Shown here piece after piece: positions 9,612 to 19,329 of a stretch of DNA of 64,000 bases. The notes under the pieces were generated by a model. The model worked only from the letters and a program-made list of their open reading frames with translations. It was not told the DNA's origin and made no database searches. The stretch spans positions 1-64,000 of the forward strand of contig CAVZTA010000001.1 of the NCBI GenBank assembly GCA_963778025.1. The letters are read 5' to 3'. This stretch comes from CAVZTA01 sp963778025. Lineage in GTDB: Bacteria; Chloroflexota; Limnocylindria; Limnocylindrales; CSP1-4. Every line of letters starts with the position of its first letter. Within the stretch, counting starts at the first letter, position 1. The position numbers were made by a program, and so were the translations under genes.

Positions 9612-10285
9612 CCGAGCCCGAGATCCCGCTCCGGGTCGTCCTGGGCGATGACTCGCTGCTGTTCCGCGAGGGCGTGGCGCGAGTCCTGCGTGACGCGGGC
9701 TGCGAGGTGGTCGGGCAGGCGGGGACCGCGGAGGGCCTCGTGCGTCTCGTGCGCGAGACCCAGCCGGACGTCGCGATCGTCGACATCCGGATGCCGCCCG
9801 CCCAGCGCGACGAGGGCCTCCAGGCCGCCCGGCAGATCCGCGAGGAGCACGAGCGGCGGGTCGCGGTCCTCGTGCTCTCCCAGTACGTCGACACGTCGTT
9901 CGCGCTCCGGCTCGTGACCGACGCGGAGGGCGGCATCGGCTACCTGCTGAAGGACCGCGTCGGCGACCTGCGGGACTTCGTCGAGGCGGTGCGGCGGGTC
10001 GCGCGAGGCGGCACGGTCATCGATCCGGACGTGGTCGCGCGACTGGTCGACCGCCGCCGCGAGCGTGGCCCGCTCGACGAGCTCACCGAGCGCGAGCGGG
10101 AGGTGCTGGCGCTCATGGCTGAGGGCCGGACGAACCAGGCGATCGCCGAGCGGCTGTTCGTGACGCTCAAGACGGTCGAGGCCCACTCGGCCAACATCTT
10201 CTCGAAGCTCGACCTGCTGCCCGCGCCCGACGACCACCGACGCGTCCTTGCCGTCCTCACCTACCTCCGCGAGACGCCCGGCTGA
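9608..10285 (+). CDS. NarL/LuxR-family response regulator
   Basis: 225-residue DNA-binding response regulator. Receiver domain residues 1-125 with VVLGDDS, phospho-acceptor DVAIVDIRMP, and the Lys of GYLLKDRV. LuxR-type helix-turn-helix at about 155-215 with LTEREREVLALMAEGRTNQ and RLFVTLKTVEAH. The GTG start overlaps the stop of the preceding receiver gene (GTGA), implying translational coupling. It is the probable transcriptional output of the kinase at 7511-9226. The target genes are unknown; the divergent membrane protein at 6154-7374 and the operon itself are reasonable candidates. Confidence 0.93.
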   Translation: MTEPEIPLRVVLGDDSLLFREGVARVLRDAGCEVVGQAGTAEGLVRLVRETQPDVAIVDIRMPPAQRDEGLQAARQIREEHERRVAVLVLSQYVDTSFALRLVTDAEGGIGYLLKDRVGDLRDFVEAVRRVARGGTVIDPDVVARLVDRRRERGPLDELTEREREVLALMAEGRTNQAIAERLFVTLKTVEAHSANIFSKLDLLPAPDDHRRVLAVLTYLRETPG

Positions 10286-10393
10286 CGATCAACCCGACGA
10301 CGAAGTCGAGGCGGCCCAGATCAGAAGCACGTGCGACGCCGCTCGGTGTGACCTCGATCGGCGATCTCGTCGGGCATCCCCTCGATATCGCGC

Positions 10394-13300
10394 GTGGGAA
10401 AGGTGTGCCGAGCCGCCACCCGGAGTCGCGTCCAGCTTCGCGGGTCGACCCGCTTCGGCCTGTCGCGCGACGCGCAGCGCCTGCCGGACTCGATTCGCGC
10501 GACGCCGCGTGCCTGGCGAGCCGTTGGAGGTCCGCGGATCGGGGTCATCGACCGCGGTCGCCCGTGGCGGATCGCGACGGCGACGCGCTCGCACCCGCAG
10601 AACTGCCCGAACGGACGTGGTCGCTGGGCGAGCGCGCGACTAGCATCGGCCGAGACCGTCGGTGCGACAGGAGACAGGCGCACGGGAGCGACGAGCGCGA
10701 ACCCGATCCACGCTGCCCGCCCGCGAGACACGGTCGCGACCACCCGCGACCGGGTCGCGCCCGGACGGGCCGCGCCCGACATCGAAGACGTCTTCGATCT
10801 GCAGCGCCTGGCCGGCAATCGTGCCGTCGTCCAGCTCCTGAAGCGGGACAAGCGCAAGAAGGCGCTCGAGCCCGACGAGCTGCCGACCCTCTCGAAGCCG
10901 TCACAGCCCGGCCCCGCCCAGGGCGTGGAGTCGCCATCGGACATCCGGTATGCCTTCTTCTTCACCGGCGGTGACGCGTTCGGGAAGGCGGCCTGGCGGT
11001 ACGTCGAGCAGTACTACCCGACGCACCTGAAGCGCGAGGCGCGCAGCTTCGAGCAGGTGTTCCAGATCCTCTCGACGGAGGTGGCGCAGCTCGCGACGTC
11101 CGGCCGCCGGATCCACATCGACGAGATCATCATCGTGTCCCACGCCAACGCGGCCGGCGGCATGAAGATCGCCCTCACCGATCGCGACAAGAAGCGACGG
11201 TTCACCCCGTGGGAGCTCTCGGCGCTCCAGCAGGAGACGCGCAAGGGCCTGCACGAGCGGTTCATGAAGACCCGCGAGACGGCGCTCCGCGGGATCGATG
11301 AGAACACCCGCATCGCGATCCGTGGCTGTGAGCTCGGCAAGTCGCAGGATGCGCTCGATGCGCTGCGCATCCTGTTCGGCGGCCAGCCCTACGTCGTCGC
11401 GCCCACCGCGTTCCAGGGCTTCTCGATCGAGGAGATCGGCGCGGCCGCGCCCCGCCTCAAGACGCCCGAGATGGCGTTCGACATGCTGGTCGAGAACGGC
11501 TATCTCGGGCAGGACCTCAAGGACCTCCCGGTCGACGAGAAACGCGCCTACATCAAGGAGCATTTCGGCACCGACGTGCCGACGGAGTTCTTCCTGGTGG
11601 GCGAGGAGAACTACCAGGGACTCAAGCATCTCAAGGGTCCGGAGAAGCTGAGCCAGGCCGCGGAGCAGTTCAAGGAACGGCCCGCCGAGCCGACGATCAT
11701 AAATCTCGGCAAGGTCATCGACCACGGCGACCGCTACGCGGGATCGGTCAACGCCCGCCAGCGGGGCCAGGAGTTCGACGCCCTGCCGAAGGCCGAGCTC
11801 GTATCCCGCGCCGAGGCGATCGTCGCGGATTGGCAGCCCTCGCAGGCCGGGCTCTACCTGCGGCTGTACGAAGCCTGGACGCTGTCGACCGAAGACATGG
11901 CCGACCTGGCGGCCGCGCCACTCCAGCGGACCCCGGCCGTCTTCGCCGACGACCTGCTGGAACGCGCACGGATGGCCGTCTTCCACGACCCGGCGCTCGG
12001 ACCGGACGCCTTCAAGAGCACGACGCTCGCGTACCAGAAGCCGACGGGTGGTGCGAACGCGAACGCCGCAGACTTCGCGCGTTCGGAGGAGCAGGCGGGG
12101 CTCCTCGACCCGACGCGGGCCACCGTGGCGGCCGGCGTCGACCTCGTGAGCGCCGACCACGTCAGGATCTGGGGCTATCCCACGGCGGCGACGGAGCTCA
12201 GCGCGGACGGGATCGCGGCGATCCGAGCCTTCGCCGCGGACCTGGGATCGGACGACACCGTGACGGTCACGGGGCACACGGACACCGTCGGCTCGCCCAC
12301 GCGGAACATCGCCGTGTCACGTGATCGGCGCCCGCGCCGTCGCCGACCTGCTGGCGGAGCTGGGCGTGTCGCGCGATCGCGTCACGCCGAGCGGCGCCGG
12401 ACCGACGCCCCTGCTGGAGCGCGAGGCGAAAGGGCCGGCCGGCGACCTCGCGCGGGCGCACAACCGCCGCGTCGAGGTCGTCCGCGCGCGGACATCACCC
12501 CCGACGACCGGCCAGCCCACGGTCCAGCCGACCCTGCCGACGGTGCAGCGAGATCGCTGGGGCGTCGGTCCGAAGCGCACCCGGGGTCACGTCGATCTCA
12601 TGGGCAAGGTGCCCCTGGAGGGGATGCGCCTCTCGAAGTTCGGGGTCGGCGTCAGCGACCCGGATGCGAACCAGCTGCGGGGCATCAAGACCATCGCCAC
12701 CGACTTCCTCAACGCCCTCAAGAAGTCACCGGATCAACGCCTGGTCATCGGCGGGCACTCGGCGAAGGGCGAAGACGCCTCGCTGGCCGCGGCGCGTGCG
12801 GAGGCCGTCGCGGCGCTCCTCCGAAGCCTCAAGGTGCCGGCCGCGGACATCATCGACGTCGCGGGCTACGGGAACCGCATCCCGATGGACAAGAAGCCGG
12901 GCGGGCCACTGGACCGTCGGGTCGAGATCCGCGTGATGCGCACGACCGACTTCCTGAACCCGGGCACGGACGTGACGGGCGGCGGCGCGCTCGGCAAGGA
13001 CGTCACCGGGAACGCTCCGACCGGGACGCCGGGCGTCCCCAGCCCCGACGACATCTCGAAGGCCGACATCGTGCAGGGGCTCACCATCGAGGTGCTGGGC
13101 GCGCTCGGGCTCGAGGCGGTCACCGGTCCGCTCGGTGTCCTTGTCGCCCCGCTCGTCGCCTACCTCGGCGCGCTCGCGAACATCGAGGCGGCAGCCGTCG
13201 CGAAGATCACGAACGCCTACCGAGACGGCCTGACCCGCGGCTCCGGCAACTGCTGGAACGAGCTCCTGCGCGGCAAGACGACCTTCCCCTACGACGTCAT

Positions 13301-13601
13301 CTGGCCGCTCGTCGAGAAGATGGCCCACTGGAGCGACTACATCCCCGCCGACCAGTACAAGGCGGAGCAGGGGATGAGCAGGGGCGTGAACACCGCGACG
13401 CAGCTGTGGGACAAGATGGTCGAGGAGGTCGACCACCGGACGAAGCTCGCGGTCTACGACAAGCTCAACAAGTCGGGCCGATCGGCGGTCAAGGAGGGCG
13501 ACAAGGTCGTCGCCAGTGTCATCGTCGACGTCCGACGCGCGGTCGCGCGCCAGATGGACGACGCGATCCGGGCGGCGGCGAAGAAGATCAAGGCGCCGTG
13601 A
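10394..13601 (+). CDS. Large LQRLAGNRAV-type protein with caspase-like segment and two OmpA-like domains (one frameshift)
   Basis: About 1070 residues. The N-terminal 130 residues are disordered and end in LQRLAGNRAVVQLL (10799-10840), the short motif typical of proteins associated with extracellular contractile injection systems and DUF4157. Next is a folded region whose IIIVSHANAAGG (His codon 11141) and AIRGCELG (Cys codon 11327) resemble the His/Cys dyad of CHAT/DUF4347 caspase-fold peptidases. Two OmpA-like domains follow: one with TGHTDTVGS (about 12270), broken by a frameshift near 12318, and one with IGGHSAKGED. The C terminus has a hydrophobic stretch near 13100 and a helical tail. 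The start is uncertain; the maximal open frame is given. No injection-system tail genes are nearby. Confidence 0.7.
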
Positions 13602-13605
13602 TCGA

Positions 13606-13624
13606 GCGGGCGTGAACCGCCCGC
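13606..13624. terminator. Hairpin between convergent genes
   Basis: GCGGGCG (13606-13612), 5-nt loop, CGCCCGC (13618-13624), 5 nt after the stop of the OmpA-like protein and 13 nt before the stop of the convergent Calx-beta gene. It has no T-run but could serve both strands. Confidence 0.45.
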
Positions 13625-13636
13625 GAGCGCCGGCGC

Positions 13637-15369
13637 CTAGGCCCCTCGCTCCCAGTGCAGCGCCCCGTACAGCGGCGGCCCGGTGAGCTCGCAGCGCTGG
13701 ACGAAGCGGATCGACACCGACTGGAGCTGGCCCGTCCCGTCGTACGAGATCGCGTCGACCGCGAACGTGGCCAGCAGCTCGTTGCAGCCGCGGCCCATGC
13801 CGGAGAAGTCCAGGCCGCCCTTGGTCGGGTTGTGGAACGGGTAGCGCCGGACGTTGTCGTACAGCCCCGTCGTCAGCCGCGGCTGCTGGTCCTGACCCTT
13901 GAAGTCCGCTGACCAGCCACCCGGGCTGTTCACGAACAGCTGGACCAGCGAGCCACCCCAGTCGGGCGTGAACGTCGCCGTGGGCTCGGTGTACAGCTGC
14001 GTCTGGCCCTGCCCGATGTAGTCGCCCGGGGTCGACTCGAAGTACAGGTAGTTGCCCGTCGCCGGGCACCGCACCGACGGGCGGGTGCCACGTGAACGCG
14101 GCCGGGTCGCCGGGCGGCGGCGGGACGGTCGGATCGGCGGCGTCGTAGCGGAAGTAGCCCAGCAGCTCGGGCCCGGTGCCCTCGCAGCGCTGGCCGAACC
14201 GCGCGGTCAGCGTGGACAGCACGCCGCCGGCGCCGTAGCTCACCTGGTCGACGATGAACCGGCCGTTGAGCGTGTTGCACCCGCGGCCATCGCCGGAGTA
14301 CGAGAGCCCCGGGTTGAAGAACGGGTACCGATGGACGTCGGGCCAGTAGCCGGTGACCATCGGCCCGTCGCCGCCCTCGGCGAGGTTCAGCGTCCAGCGC
14401 GCCTCGGCCGTGAGGTTGACGGTCACGCTGCGGCCCTGGGTCGTCACGCCGATGACGGCGTCGGCCTTGGTGAACCGGTAGGTCTGCCCGCGGCCGATGT
14501 AGTCGCCGGTCGGGCTCTGGATGTACAGGACGGTGCCGCTGGCCGGGATCGAGCCTGCGGGCGGCGTCCAGCCGAACGGGTCGGGCGGGGGTGGCGGCAC
14601 GTCGCCGTTGCGGAGGGTCACGAGTCCGGCACTGTCGCCCAGGGCGGCGTTCGTGACGCTGCTGATGTTCAGGGCGAGGGTCTCGTCGGGCTCGACGGTG
14701 GTGTCACCGTTCACGACGACCCGGATGACCGCGCCCAGCGCGCCCTTGGTGATCTTCCCACTGCCGGTCTGGGCCGGCGCATCGGACGGGACGTTGCCCG
14801 TCCCGGAGACGAGCGTCCAGGTGAACGGCACGTCCTTCTTCGCGGCCTCGGTCGAGGGTCGCCGAGATGGCCACGGTCTGGGTGCCGGCATCGGGCTCGA
14901 GGACGGTGACGTCGCCCACGCTGAGGCCGACGCTGGGCGGGCGGATGGTCACGCTCCCCGTCGCATCGGCGAGGGTCGCGCCGGTCGCACGGGTGAGCTC
15001 GACGGTGAACGCCTCGACCCCCTCGGTGACCTTGTCGGCCTTGATGGCGAGGACGATCGTGCCGCCCTGGGCGCCGGCCGGGATCGTGATGGTGTTCGCG
15101 GCGTTGACGAAGTCGGCGACCGAGGCGGTCCCGGCGACCGTCCGCCAATCGACGGTGACGGCCGTCGCGCTCGCGGGCGTGACGGTGACGGGCAGTTCCA
15201 ATGCGACCTCGCCCGTCCGAGCGGTCGGCTCGTAGATCGCGGCATCGCCGACGCTCACGGTGCTGGGCGTGGCGGCGACGACGGACGCGCCGAAGGCCGA
15301 CGGCAGGAGCGCGGCCAACAGCCACCCGACGGCCCCGCCGGTGATGAGACGACGACGACGAACGGTCAT
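13637..15369 (-). CDS. Secreted Calx-beta protein with a duplicated uncharacterised domain (two frameshifts)
   Basis: Exported protein of about 575 residues. Signal peptide: MTVRRRRLITGG, hydrophobic core, then A-A-T. Two Calx-beta repeats follow (AIYEPTARTGEVALELPVTV with GVEAFTVELTRATGATLADA; then VTVLEPDAG with TVEPDETLALNISSV), then a Pro-rich linker and two copies of a domain of about 130 residues. The copies share DYIGxGxT, RYPFxNP, GRGCN, FxVDxxSY and RFxQRCExTGP. Frame changes near 14860 and 14075 break the gene, the second between the two copies. A surface adhesin or matrix protein is the likely role. It is convergent with the OmpA-like protein. Confidence 0.75.
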
Positions 15370-16187
15370 GGTTCCCCCATCCCCTCGGCGCCCGACACCT
15401 CGGGCGCCTCGACGCGCAGTGTAGACGGACGGGGCGGGAAGTCACTCCGTGCCAGCGCGTCCCAAGGAGACCATCGGTGTCGCCTTCGCGCACCACGTCG
15501 GCAGCCTTCCGCTGCAGCGCCGTCCGTACGGCGGGGACATCCAGCCCGGCGATGAAGCGCTCGCGAACGCTCGCGGTGGCGGCGTGTCGCGAGCGCGGCA
15601 CTCGAAGTCGGGGTCCAGAGGACCGACGACCTGGTGGCGGACGGCCAGTTCGCGACCGCGCGGGAGCGACTCGCCGATCGGGCGCTCGATCGGACAGACC
15701 GACGCCGCCCGATCGGTGGAACGACTCGGAGACCACGACGCCCGGTGTCCCCCCTGTAGGCCGGCGCGGGAAGTCGATGAGAACCACCGCCCAGCGCAGC
15801 GGCGTCGGCGTCACCGGGGTGACGTCTCAGCGTCCTGGAAGTCCGTCGCGACGCCTCCACCTCCGCGGAAGGCGAGGTCCGTCGGAGCTTCGGCCCACCG
15901 AGCCACCTGTCCGCGGTCTGGTACGTCGCGGTACAGCCGGTCGATCGCGACCTCGACGACGGCGTCCTGGGTCCCCGCGACCGCGTCCGCTCGGACAGCT
16001 CACGCACACGCCTGATGGTCGCGCGTCGAGGTTGTAGGTCCGCTTGGATCTCGTGCTCTCGACACGCAGTTTCGACGTCCCGTTTCAGCGTGTCATCCCG
16101 GACACGCGGTCGGAGGTCAGTGCAGGCGGACAGGATCGCTCATCGTTCATACTTCGGAGCTGATACATATCTTGGGCAGGGGCACGT
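15370..16187. other. Region without a convincing gene (about 0.8 kb)
   Basis: No reading frame on either strand has a recognisable family or a sustained coding look. The best fragment is on the minus strand at about 15830-16010, where VVEVAIDRLYRDVPD and RGGGGVATDFQD look protein-like, but there is no start and both ends are closed by stops within about 60 codons. It may be the remnant of a lost gene. An AT-richer stretch around 16145-16175 probably holds the promoter of the following toxin-antitoxin module. Confidence 0.4.
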
Positions 16188-16436
16188 ATGGCGACGGTGG
16201 GCGAGCAATACCAGATGGTCTCGAGCGTGCGGCACGCGAACAGCTGGGCGTCCAGCCGGGCGATCGGGCCGTCGAGGTCGTCGATGGCGATCGGCGATCG
16301 TCACGTTCCTTCCGGGGCCGCATCGCCGATCGCTCGCGGACGGCGTCGGAAAGGCCGGATCGCCGACTTCGCAGCGACGCGCGATGGCGGCTCGATGGAC
16401 GATGCCCTCGCACGAGAGCACCAGAAGCGGCGGTGA
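16188..16436 (+). CDS. AbrB/SpoVT-type antitoxin (frame interrupted)
   Basis: Antitoxin of about 82 residues with a swapped-hairpin AbrB fold: MATVGEQYQMV, then AAREQLGVQPGDRAVEVV and IVTFLPG in other frames, and a C-terminal toxin-binding tail SMDDALAREHQKRR back in the starting frame. Two compensating indels (near 16215 and 16295) explain this. The stop TGA at 16434-16436 overlaps the GTG of the PIN toxin, the usual VapBC layout. It should neutralise the toxin and repress the operon by binding its own promoter. Confidence 0.7.
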   Translation: MATVGEQYQMVSSVRHANSWASSRAIGPSRSSMAIGDRHVPSGAASPIARGRRRKGRIADFAATRDGGSMDDALAREHQKRR

Positions 16437-16836
16437 TCTCGCTCGATACGAGCGCGCTCGTGCGTTTCCTCACCGACGACGAGCCGGCGGTCGCCGAGCG
16501 GGTCGCCGCGGCGCATCGACGGCGACGAACCGGTCCACGTGTCCGCCCTCGTGCTGCTCGAGTTCGTCCATGTCCTGCGCGGCAAGCCGTACGCGCGAAC
16601 GAACCCTGACCTCGCGGACGTGCTCGTCGACCTGCTGACCCACGAGAACATCGTCCTCACCGGCGTCGATCGGGACATCGCGACCGTCGCGATCCGCGCC
16701 GCGCGTGAGCGGTCGCCCCGCCACCTTGCCGACGCTTTGATCGCCGGCCGCAGCCCACGAAGCCGGGACGCGGGAGCTCTGGACGACCGACACCGCGTTC
16801 GCGACCGACCTCCTGCCGGTCACGCAGCTGCGCTGA
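16433..16836 (+). CDS. PIN-domain (VapC-like) toxin (frame interrupted)
   Basis: Ribonuclease toxin of about 134 residues. All four acidic positions of the PIN fold are visible across the frames: VISLDTSALV, ALVLLEFVHVL, HLADALIA and LWTTDTAFATD. Frame changes lie near 16515 and 16745. Translation would start at the GTG overlapping the antitoxin stop. The likely target is tRNA or rRNA, as for VapC relatives; specificity cannot be read from sequence. Confidence 0.75.
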
Positions 16837-16859
16837 CCGTCGCGGCCCAGGACCCGTGC

Positions 16860-17530
16860 TCAGGTCGGGATCGGTTCGCCTCGGAACACGGCGCCGATCT
16901 CGCGATCCTTGCCCGCGACGTCGAACTCGTCCGCGAGGAACACCGGGTCGTCGGGCGTCGCCACGGACAGCCACCAGTCGAGCGTCGACTCGTGCTCGGG
17001 ATGGGTGACGTCACGCAGGGCGTCGAGGAACTCCTGGTAGCCGGGCGGCCCGCCGATGTCCTCCGGCGGGCACCGATTGGCGCCATCCAGGATGCGGGGG
17101 AGCGGCGCATCGCCCGCCGGCTGGACCACTTCGACCGTGACGTCGTGCTCCCAGGAGTCGCCCATGTCGTAGATGAACGCGAACGTGTCGCCGTCGCCGG
17201 AGACCGTCCGCAGCCGGATCTTGCGGTCGTCGACGACCTCCGGTGCATCTTCGAAGCCGTCGCCGTAGTTCGTGTCGCCGATCCGGAACAGATACAGGTG
17301 GACGCCGTCCCAGCCCATCGCGAGCATCAGCAGGCTCGCCAGGTTCGGCAAGAGCATCTCGCCGGAAACCTCGAGCCGCCGCCAGACCGTGGGCTCGACG
17401 TCCGCGGAGCCACGTGGAGTCGATACCGAGAGCGCAGCGCGATCGGCTCGATTCGGGCGGCATACCGACCTCGCTGGCCGCCGGCGAAGTCGTGCTCCGC
17501 ATCCATGTCGTCGTCGCGCTGGTCAGCCAT
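16860..17530 (-). CDS. pRiA4b ORF-3-like protein (one frameshift)
   Basis: Plasmid pRiA4b ORF-3 family protein of about 220 residues. The family core is clear: DVEPTVWRRLEVSGEM, MGWDGVHLYLFRIGD, YDMGDSWEHDVTVE and CPPEDIGGPPGYQEFLDAL. An N-terminal Asp/Gly-rich lead MADQRDDDMDAEHDF joins through one frame change near 17410, and I therefore place the start at the ATG at 17530. The family is widely distributed with plasmids and in accessory regions; its biochemical role is not established. It sits between two toxin-antitoxin-like modules, which fits an accessory island. Confidence 0.82.
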
Positions 17531-17609
17531 CGGTGGGCGCTCTCGTCTCGATGCTCCAAGCTCGGCGGCCCATCGTACGTGGGTTGAGTGGGCGATAAGT
17601 GCGTGGTCG

Positions 17610-17615
17610 TAGCGT
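17610..17615 (+). promoter_or_regulatory. Candidate -10 element (TAGCGT) of the DUF4160 gene
   Basis: TAGCGT lies exactly 6 nt before the ATG at 17622 with no Shine-Dalgarno sequence, predicting a leaderless transcript. Confidence 0.45.
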
Positions 17616-17621
17616 CCTGCG

Positions 17622-17882
17622 ATGCCCGAGATCTCGCGCTTCTTCGGCATCGTCATCTACATGTACTTCGAGGACCACCTTCCTCCGCACTTCCACGCCC
17701 GGTATGGCGATGACGACGCTTCGATCGAGATCGGGACACTGCGGGTCTTGGCTGGACGACTGCCTCGACGAGCTGCCGCGCTCATCGCCGAATGGGCGGC
17801 AATACACGAACAAGCCCTCCGCGACGATTGGGCATGCGCCGAAGCGCGCCAGCCGCTGGCACCGATCGCGCCGCTCGACTAG
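17622..17882 (+). CDS. DUF4160 domain protein
   Basis: 86-residue protein with the full DUF4160 signature: FFGIVIYMYFEDHLPPHFHARYGD near the N terminus (conserved His-Phe-His), a short acidic strand DASIEIG, and a helical end with AEWAAIHEQAL. It is followed 12 nt later by a DUF2442 gene. DUF4160 and DUF2442 are repeatedly found as neighbours and are suspected to act as a toxin-antitoxin-like pair, but I know of no proven activity. Confidence 0.88.
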   Translation: MPEISRFFGIVIYMYFEDHLPPHFHARYGDDDASIEIGTLRVLAGRLPRRAAALIAEWAAIHEQALRDDWACAEARQPLAPIAPLD

Positions 17883-17885
17883 CAT
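17880..17885 (+). promoter_or_regulatory. Possible internal -10 element (TAGCAT) before DUF2442
   Basis: TAGCAT overlaps the DUF4160 stop codon and ends 9 nt before the DUF2442 ATG. It could give the second gene its own short-leader promoter, a common way to keep an antitoxin in excess. Confidence 0.3.
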
Positions 17886-17894
17886 GCCGTCGCC

Positions 17895-18173
17895 ATGCTC
17901 GAAGTCCGTGACGTCCGGCCGCTCGAAGGGCGCAGTGTCCTGCTGACGCTCAATGATGGATCCATCATCGTGCGTGACCTTCGGCCCGCCCTTCGGGGTC
18001 CCGTATTCGAACGGATCGCAGAAGACGACGGGTTCTTTCGGTCGGTCTTCGTCGAGGGCGGGACGATCGCGTGGCCCAACGGCGCCGACATCGCACCGGA
18101 GACCCTGCTCTGGCCGTCGTGGCCGCCGGCCGAAGGAGCTCGCCCACCGGATTCGATGATCCTCGGTCGCTAG
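17895..18173 (+). CDS. DUF2442 domain protein
   Basis: 92-residue protein, DUF2442 family: VRPLEGRSVLLTLNDGS, RDLRPALRGPVFERI, DDGFFRSVFVEGGTIAWPNG and DIAPETLLW follow the family consensus (small beta-rich domain with conserved Trp-Pro-x-Gly). It forms a two-gene unit with the DUF4160 gene upstream. The two-gene organisation resembles toxin-antitoxin modules and this member would be the likely DNA- or partner-binding component (inference). Confidence 0.88.
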   Translation: MLEVRDVRPLEGRSVLLTLNDGSIIVRDLRPALRGPVFERIAEDDGFFRSVFVEGGTIAWPNGADIAPETLLWPSWPPAEGARPPDSMILGR

Positions 18174-18190
18174 GAAGCCAGCGCGCCCTC

Positions 18191-18811
18191 CTACGCTTGT
18201 GGTCGGCGCGAACGCGCCGGCCGATGGCTCGCTGGCGCATCGGTCCGACCGCGGGCCGCCAGCGCGTCGACCAGCACATCGATCCCGTAGCGGTAGGCCT
18301 CGTCGACGTCGCCACCGAGGCGGAAGGCGCCGGCGAGCTCCATCGAGACGAAGCCTCGGGCGAACGCGGTCACGAGTCGCGCGGCCTCCAGGGCGTGCGC
18401 GGGGCCGGCGACGCGACCGGCGAGCTCGATGAGCGGCTCGGAGAGGAGCAGGTTGCCCGCGGCGGTCGCGCGGGCCTCGGCGGGCAGGTCGGCGAACAGG
18501 AGGTCCGTCGCTTGCGGGTGGGCATGCGCGAAGGCGCGGAACCCGTGGGCGACCGCGCGGAGGGCGGCGGCGGGATCGGGATCGTCCGCGAGCGGTTCCA
18601 GGGTTCGGCCCAGATCCTGCGCGGTGGCGCTCGCGATCGCGGCGATCAAGGCGTCACGGCTGGCAACGCGCTTGTACAGGCTGGGGGCCTTGACACCCAC
18701 ACGCTCCGCGACCGCGAGCATCGTGACGGCATCGGGGCCGCCCACCTCGAGGAGGTCGCGCCCTGCGGCAACGACCTCGTCGAGGCTGGTCCGAGCTCGA
18801 GCCGGGCTCAC
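18191..18811 (-). CDS. TetR family regulator coupled to DUF4260 gene
   Basis: 206 residues starting at a GTG that overlaps the DUF4260 stop (GTGA). The TetR helix-turn-helix covers about residues 8-55 (LDEVVAAGRDLLEVGG, then AVAERVGVKAPSLYKRV). The C-terminal part (PAAALRAVAHGFRAFAHAHP, ARLVTAFARGFVSMELAGAF) matches the WHG-type TetR ligand domain. Translational coupling to a small membrane protein suggests that it represses the two-gene operon; a candidate operator lies in the promoter at about 19298-19312. Confidence 0.88.
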   Translation of the reverse strand: MSPARARTSLDEVVAAGRDLLEVGGPDAVTMLAVAERVGVKAPSLYKRVASRDALIAAIASATAQDLGRTLEPLADDPDPAAALRAVAHGFRAFAHAHPQATDLLFADLPAEARATAAGNLLLSEPLIELAGRVAGPAHALEAARLVTAFARGFVSMELAGAFRLGGDVDEAYRYGIDVLVDALAARGRTDAPASHRPARSRRPQA

Positions 18812-19237
18812 GCCTTCGCCCGACCGATGCGCCCGAGATGGGTGTCCTGGAAGGACGTCGGGAGCTTGAGCCCGTAGCCCACGGCGCGGTCCATCCCGAC
18901 GTGCGCGATGAGGATCGCGGCGACGATCTGGAGCGCCGGCGCGGCTGAGCGCGACGCTGAGCCCGAGCACGATCAGGCCGGGCGCCCAGGTGTGGAGCAG
19001 GTTGTAGGTGAACGTCCCGACGGACCGGCCGAGGAGGTAGCCCGCCGCCGACAGGTCGGGGACGAGCAGCAGCGGCACGAGCAGCAGCCAGTTGCCGCCG
19101 CTCATCGCGTACAGGCCGAGGCCTGCCCCGAAGGCCACCAGGCCCTCGATCCGCAGCCACGCGCGCACGGCGCCTTCGGTCATGCCCCGCAGGGGATCGG
19201 TCTGGGTCGTCGTCGTCGTCGCGGTCATCGCCGTCAT
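18808..19237 (-). CDS. DUF4260 small membrane protein (one frameshift)
   Basis: Integral membrane protein of about 143 residues, DUF4260 family: LRIEGLVAFGAGLGLYAMSG, PDLSAAGYLLGRSVGT and YNLLHTWAPGL, then after a frame change near 18945 LIAHVGMDRAVGYGLKLP and the terminal TSFQDTHLGRIGR. Four TM helices are expected. The family function is unknown. The ATG at 19237 is supported by the promoter-like sequence upstream. Its stop overlaps the start of a TetR gene, so both are made from one mRNA. Confidence 0.82.
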
Positions 19238-19293
19238 GGCATCGCTCCTGGGTGTCCTGTCCGGCCCGGTGTCCCAGGTCGTGATAGCTACAC

Positions 19294-19319
19294 CGTATAG
19301 CCTTGATGGCTAATGTCAA
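19294..19319 (-). promoter_or_regulatory. Promoter with inverted-repeat operator for DUF4260-tetR
   Basis: In an AT-rich island, TTGACA (19319-19314, minus strand) and TATACG (19299-19294) are separated by only 14 nt, shorter than usual. The spacer contains the inverted repeat TAGCC-5 nt-GGCTA (19298-19312), a plausible binding site for the coupled TetR protein. Inferred from position. Confidence 0.4.
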
Positions 19320-19329
19320 TAGCTTTACC

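Noticed and set aside
10394..13601. A complete contractile injection system
   Set aside because: Only the cargo-like N-terminal motif is present; no sheath, tube, baseplate or AAA+ assembly gene lies within the window.
15830..16010. Minus-strand fragment with VVEVAIDRLYRDVPD
   Set aside because: Protein-like for about 60 codons but without start, family or neighbouring support; left as part of a gene-poor region.
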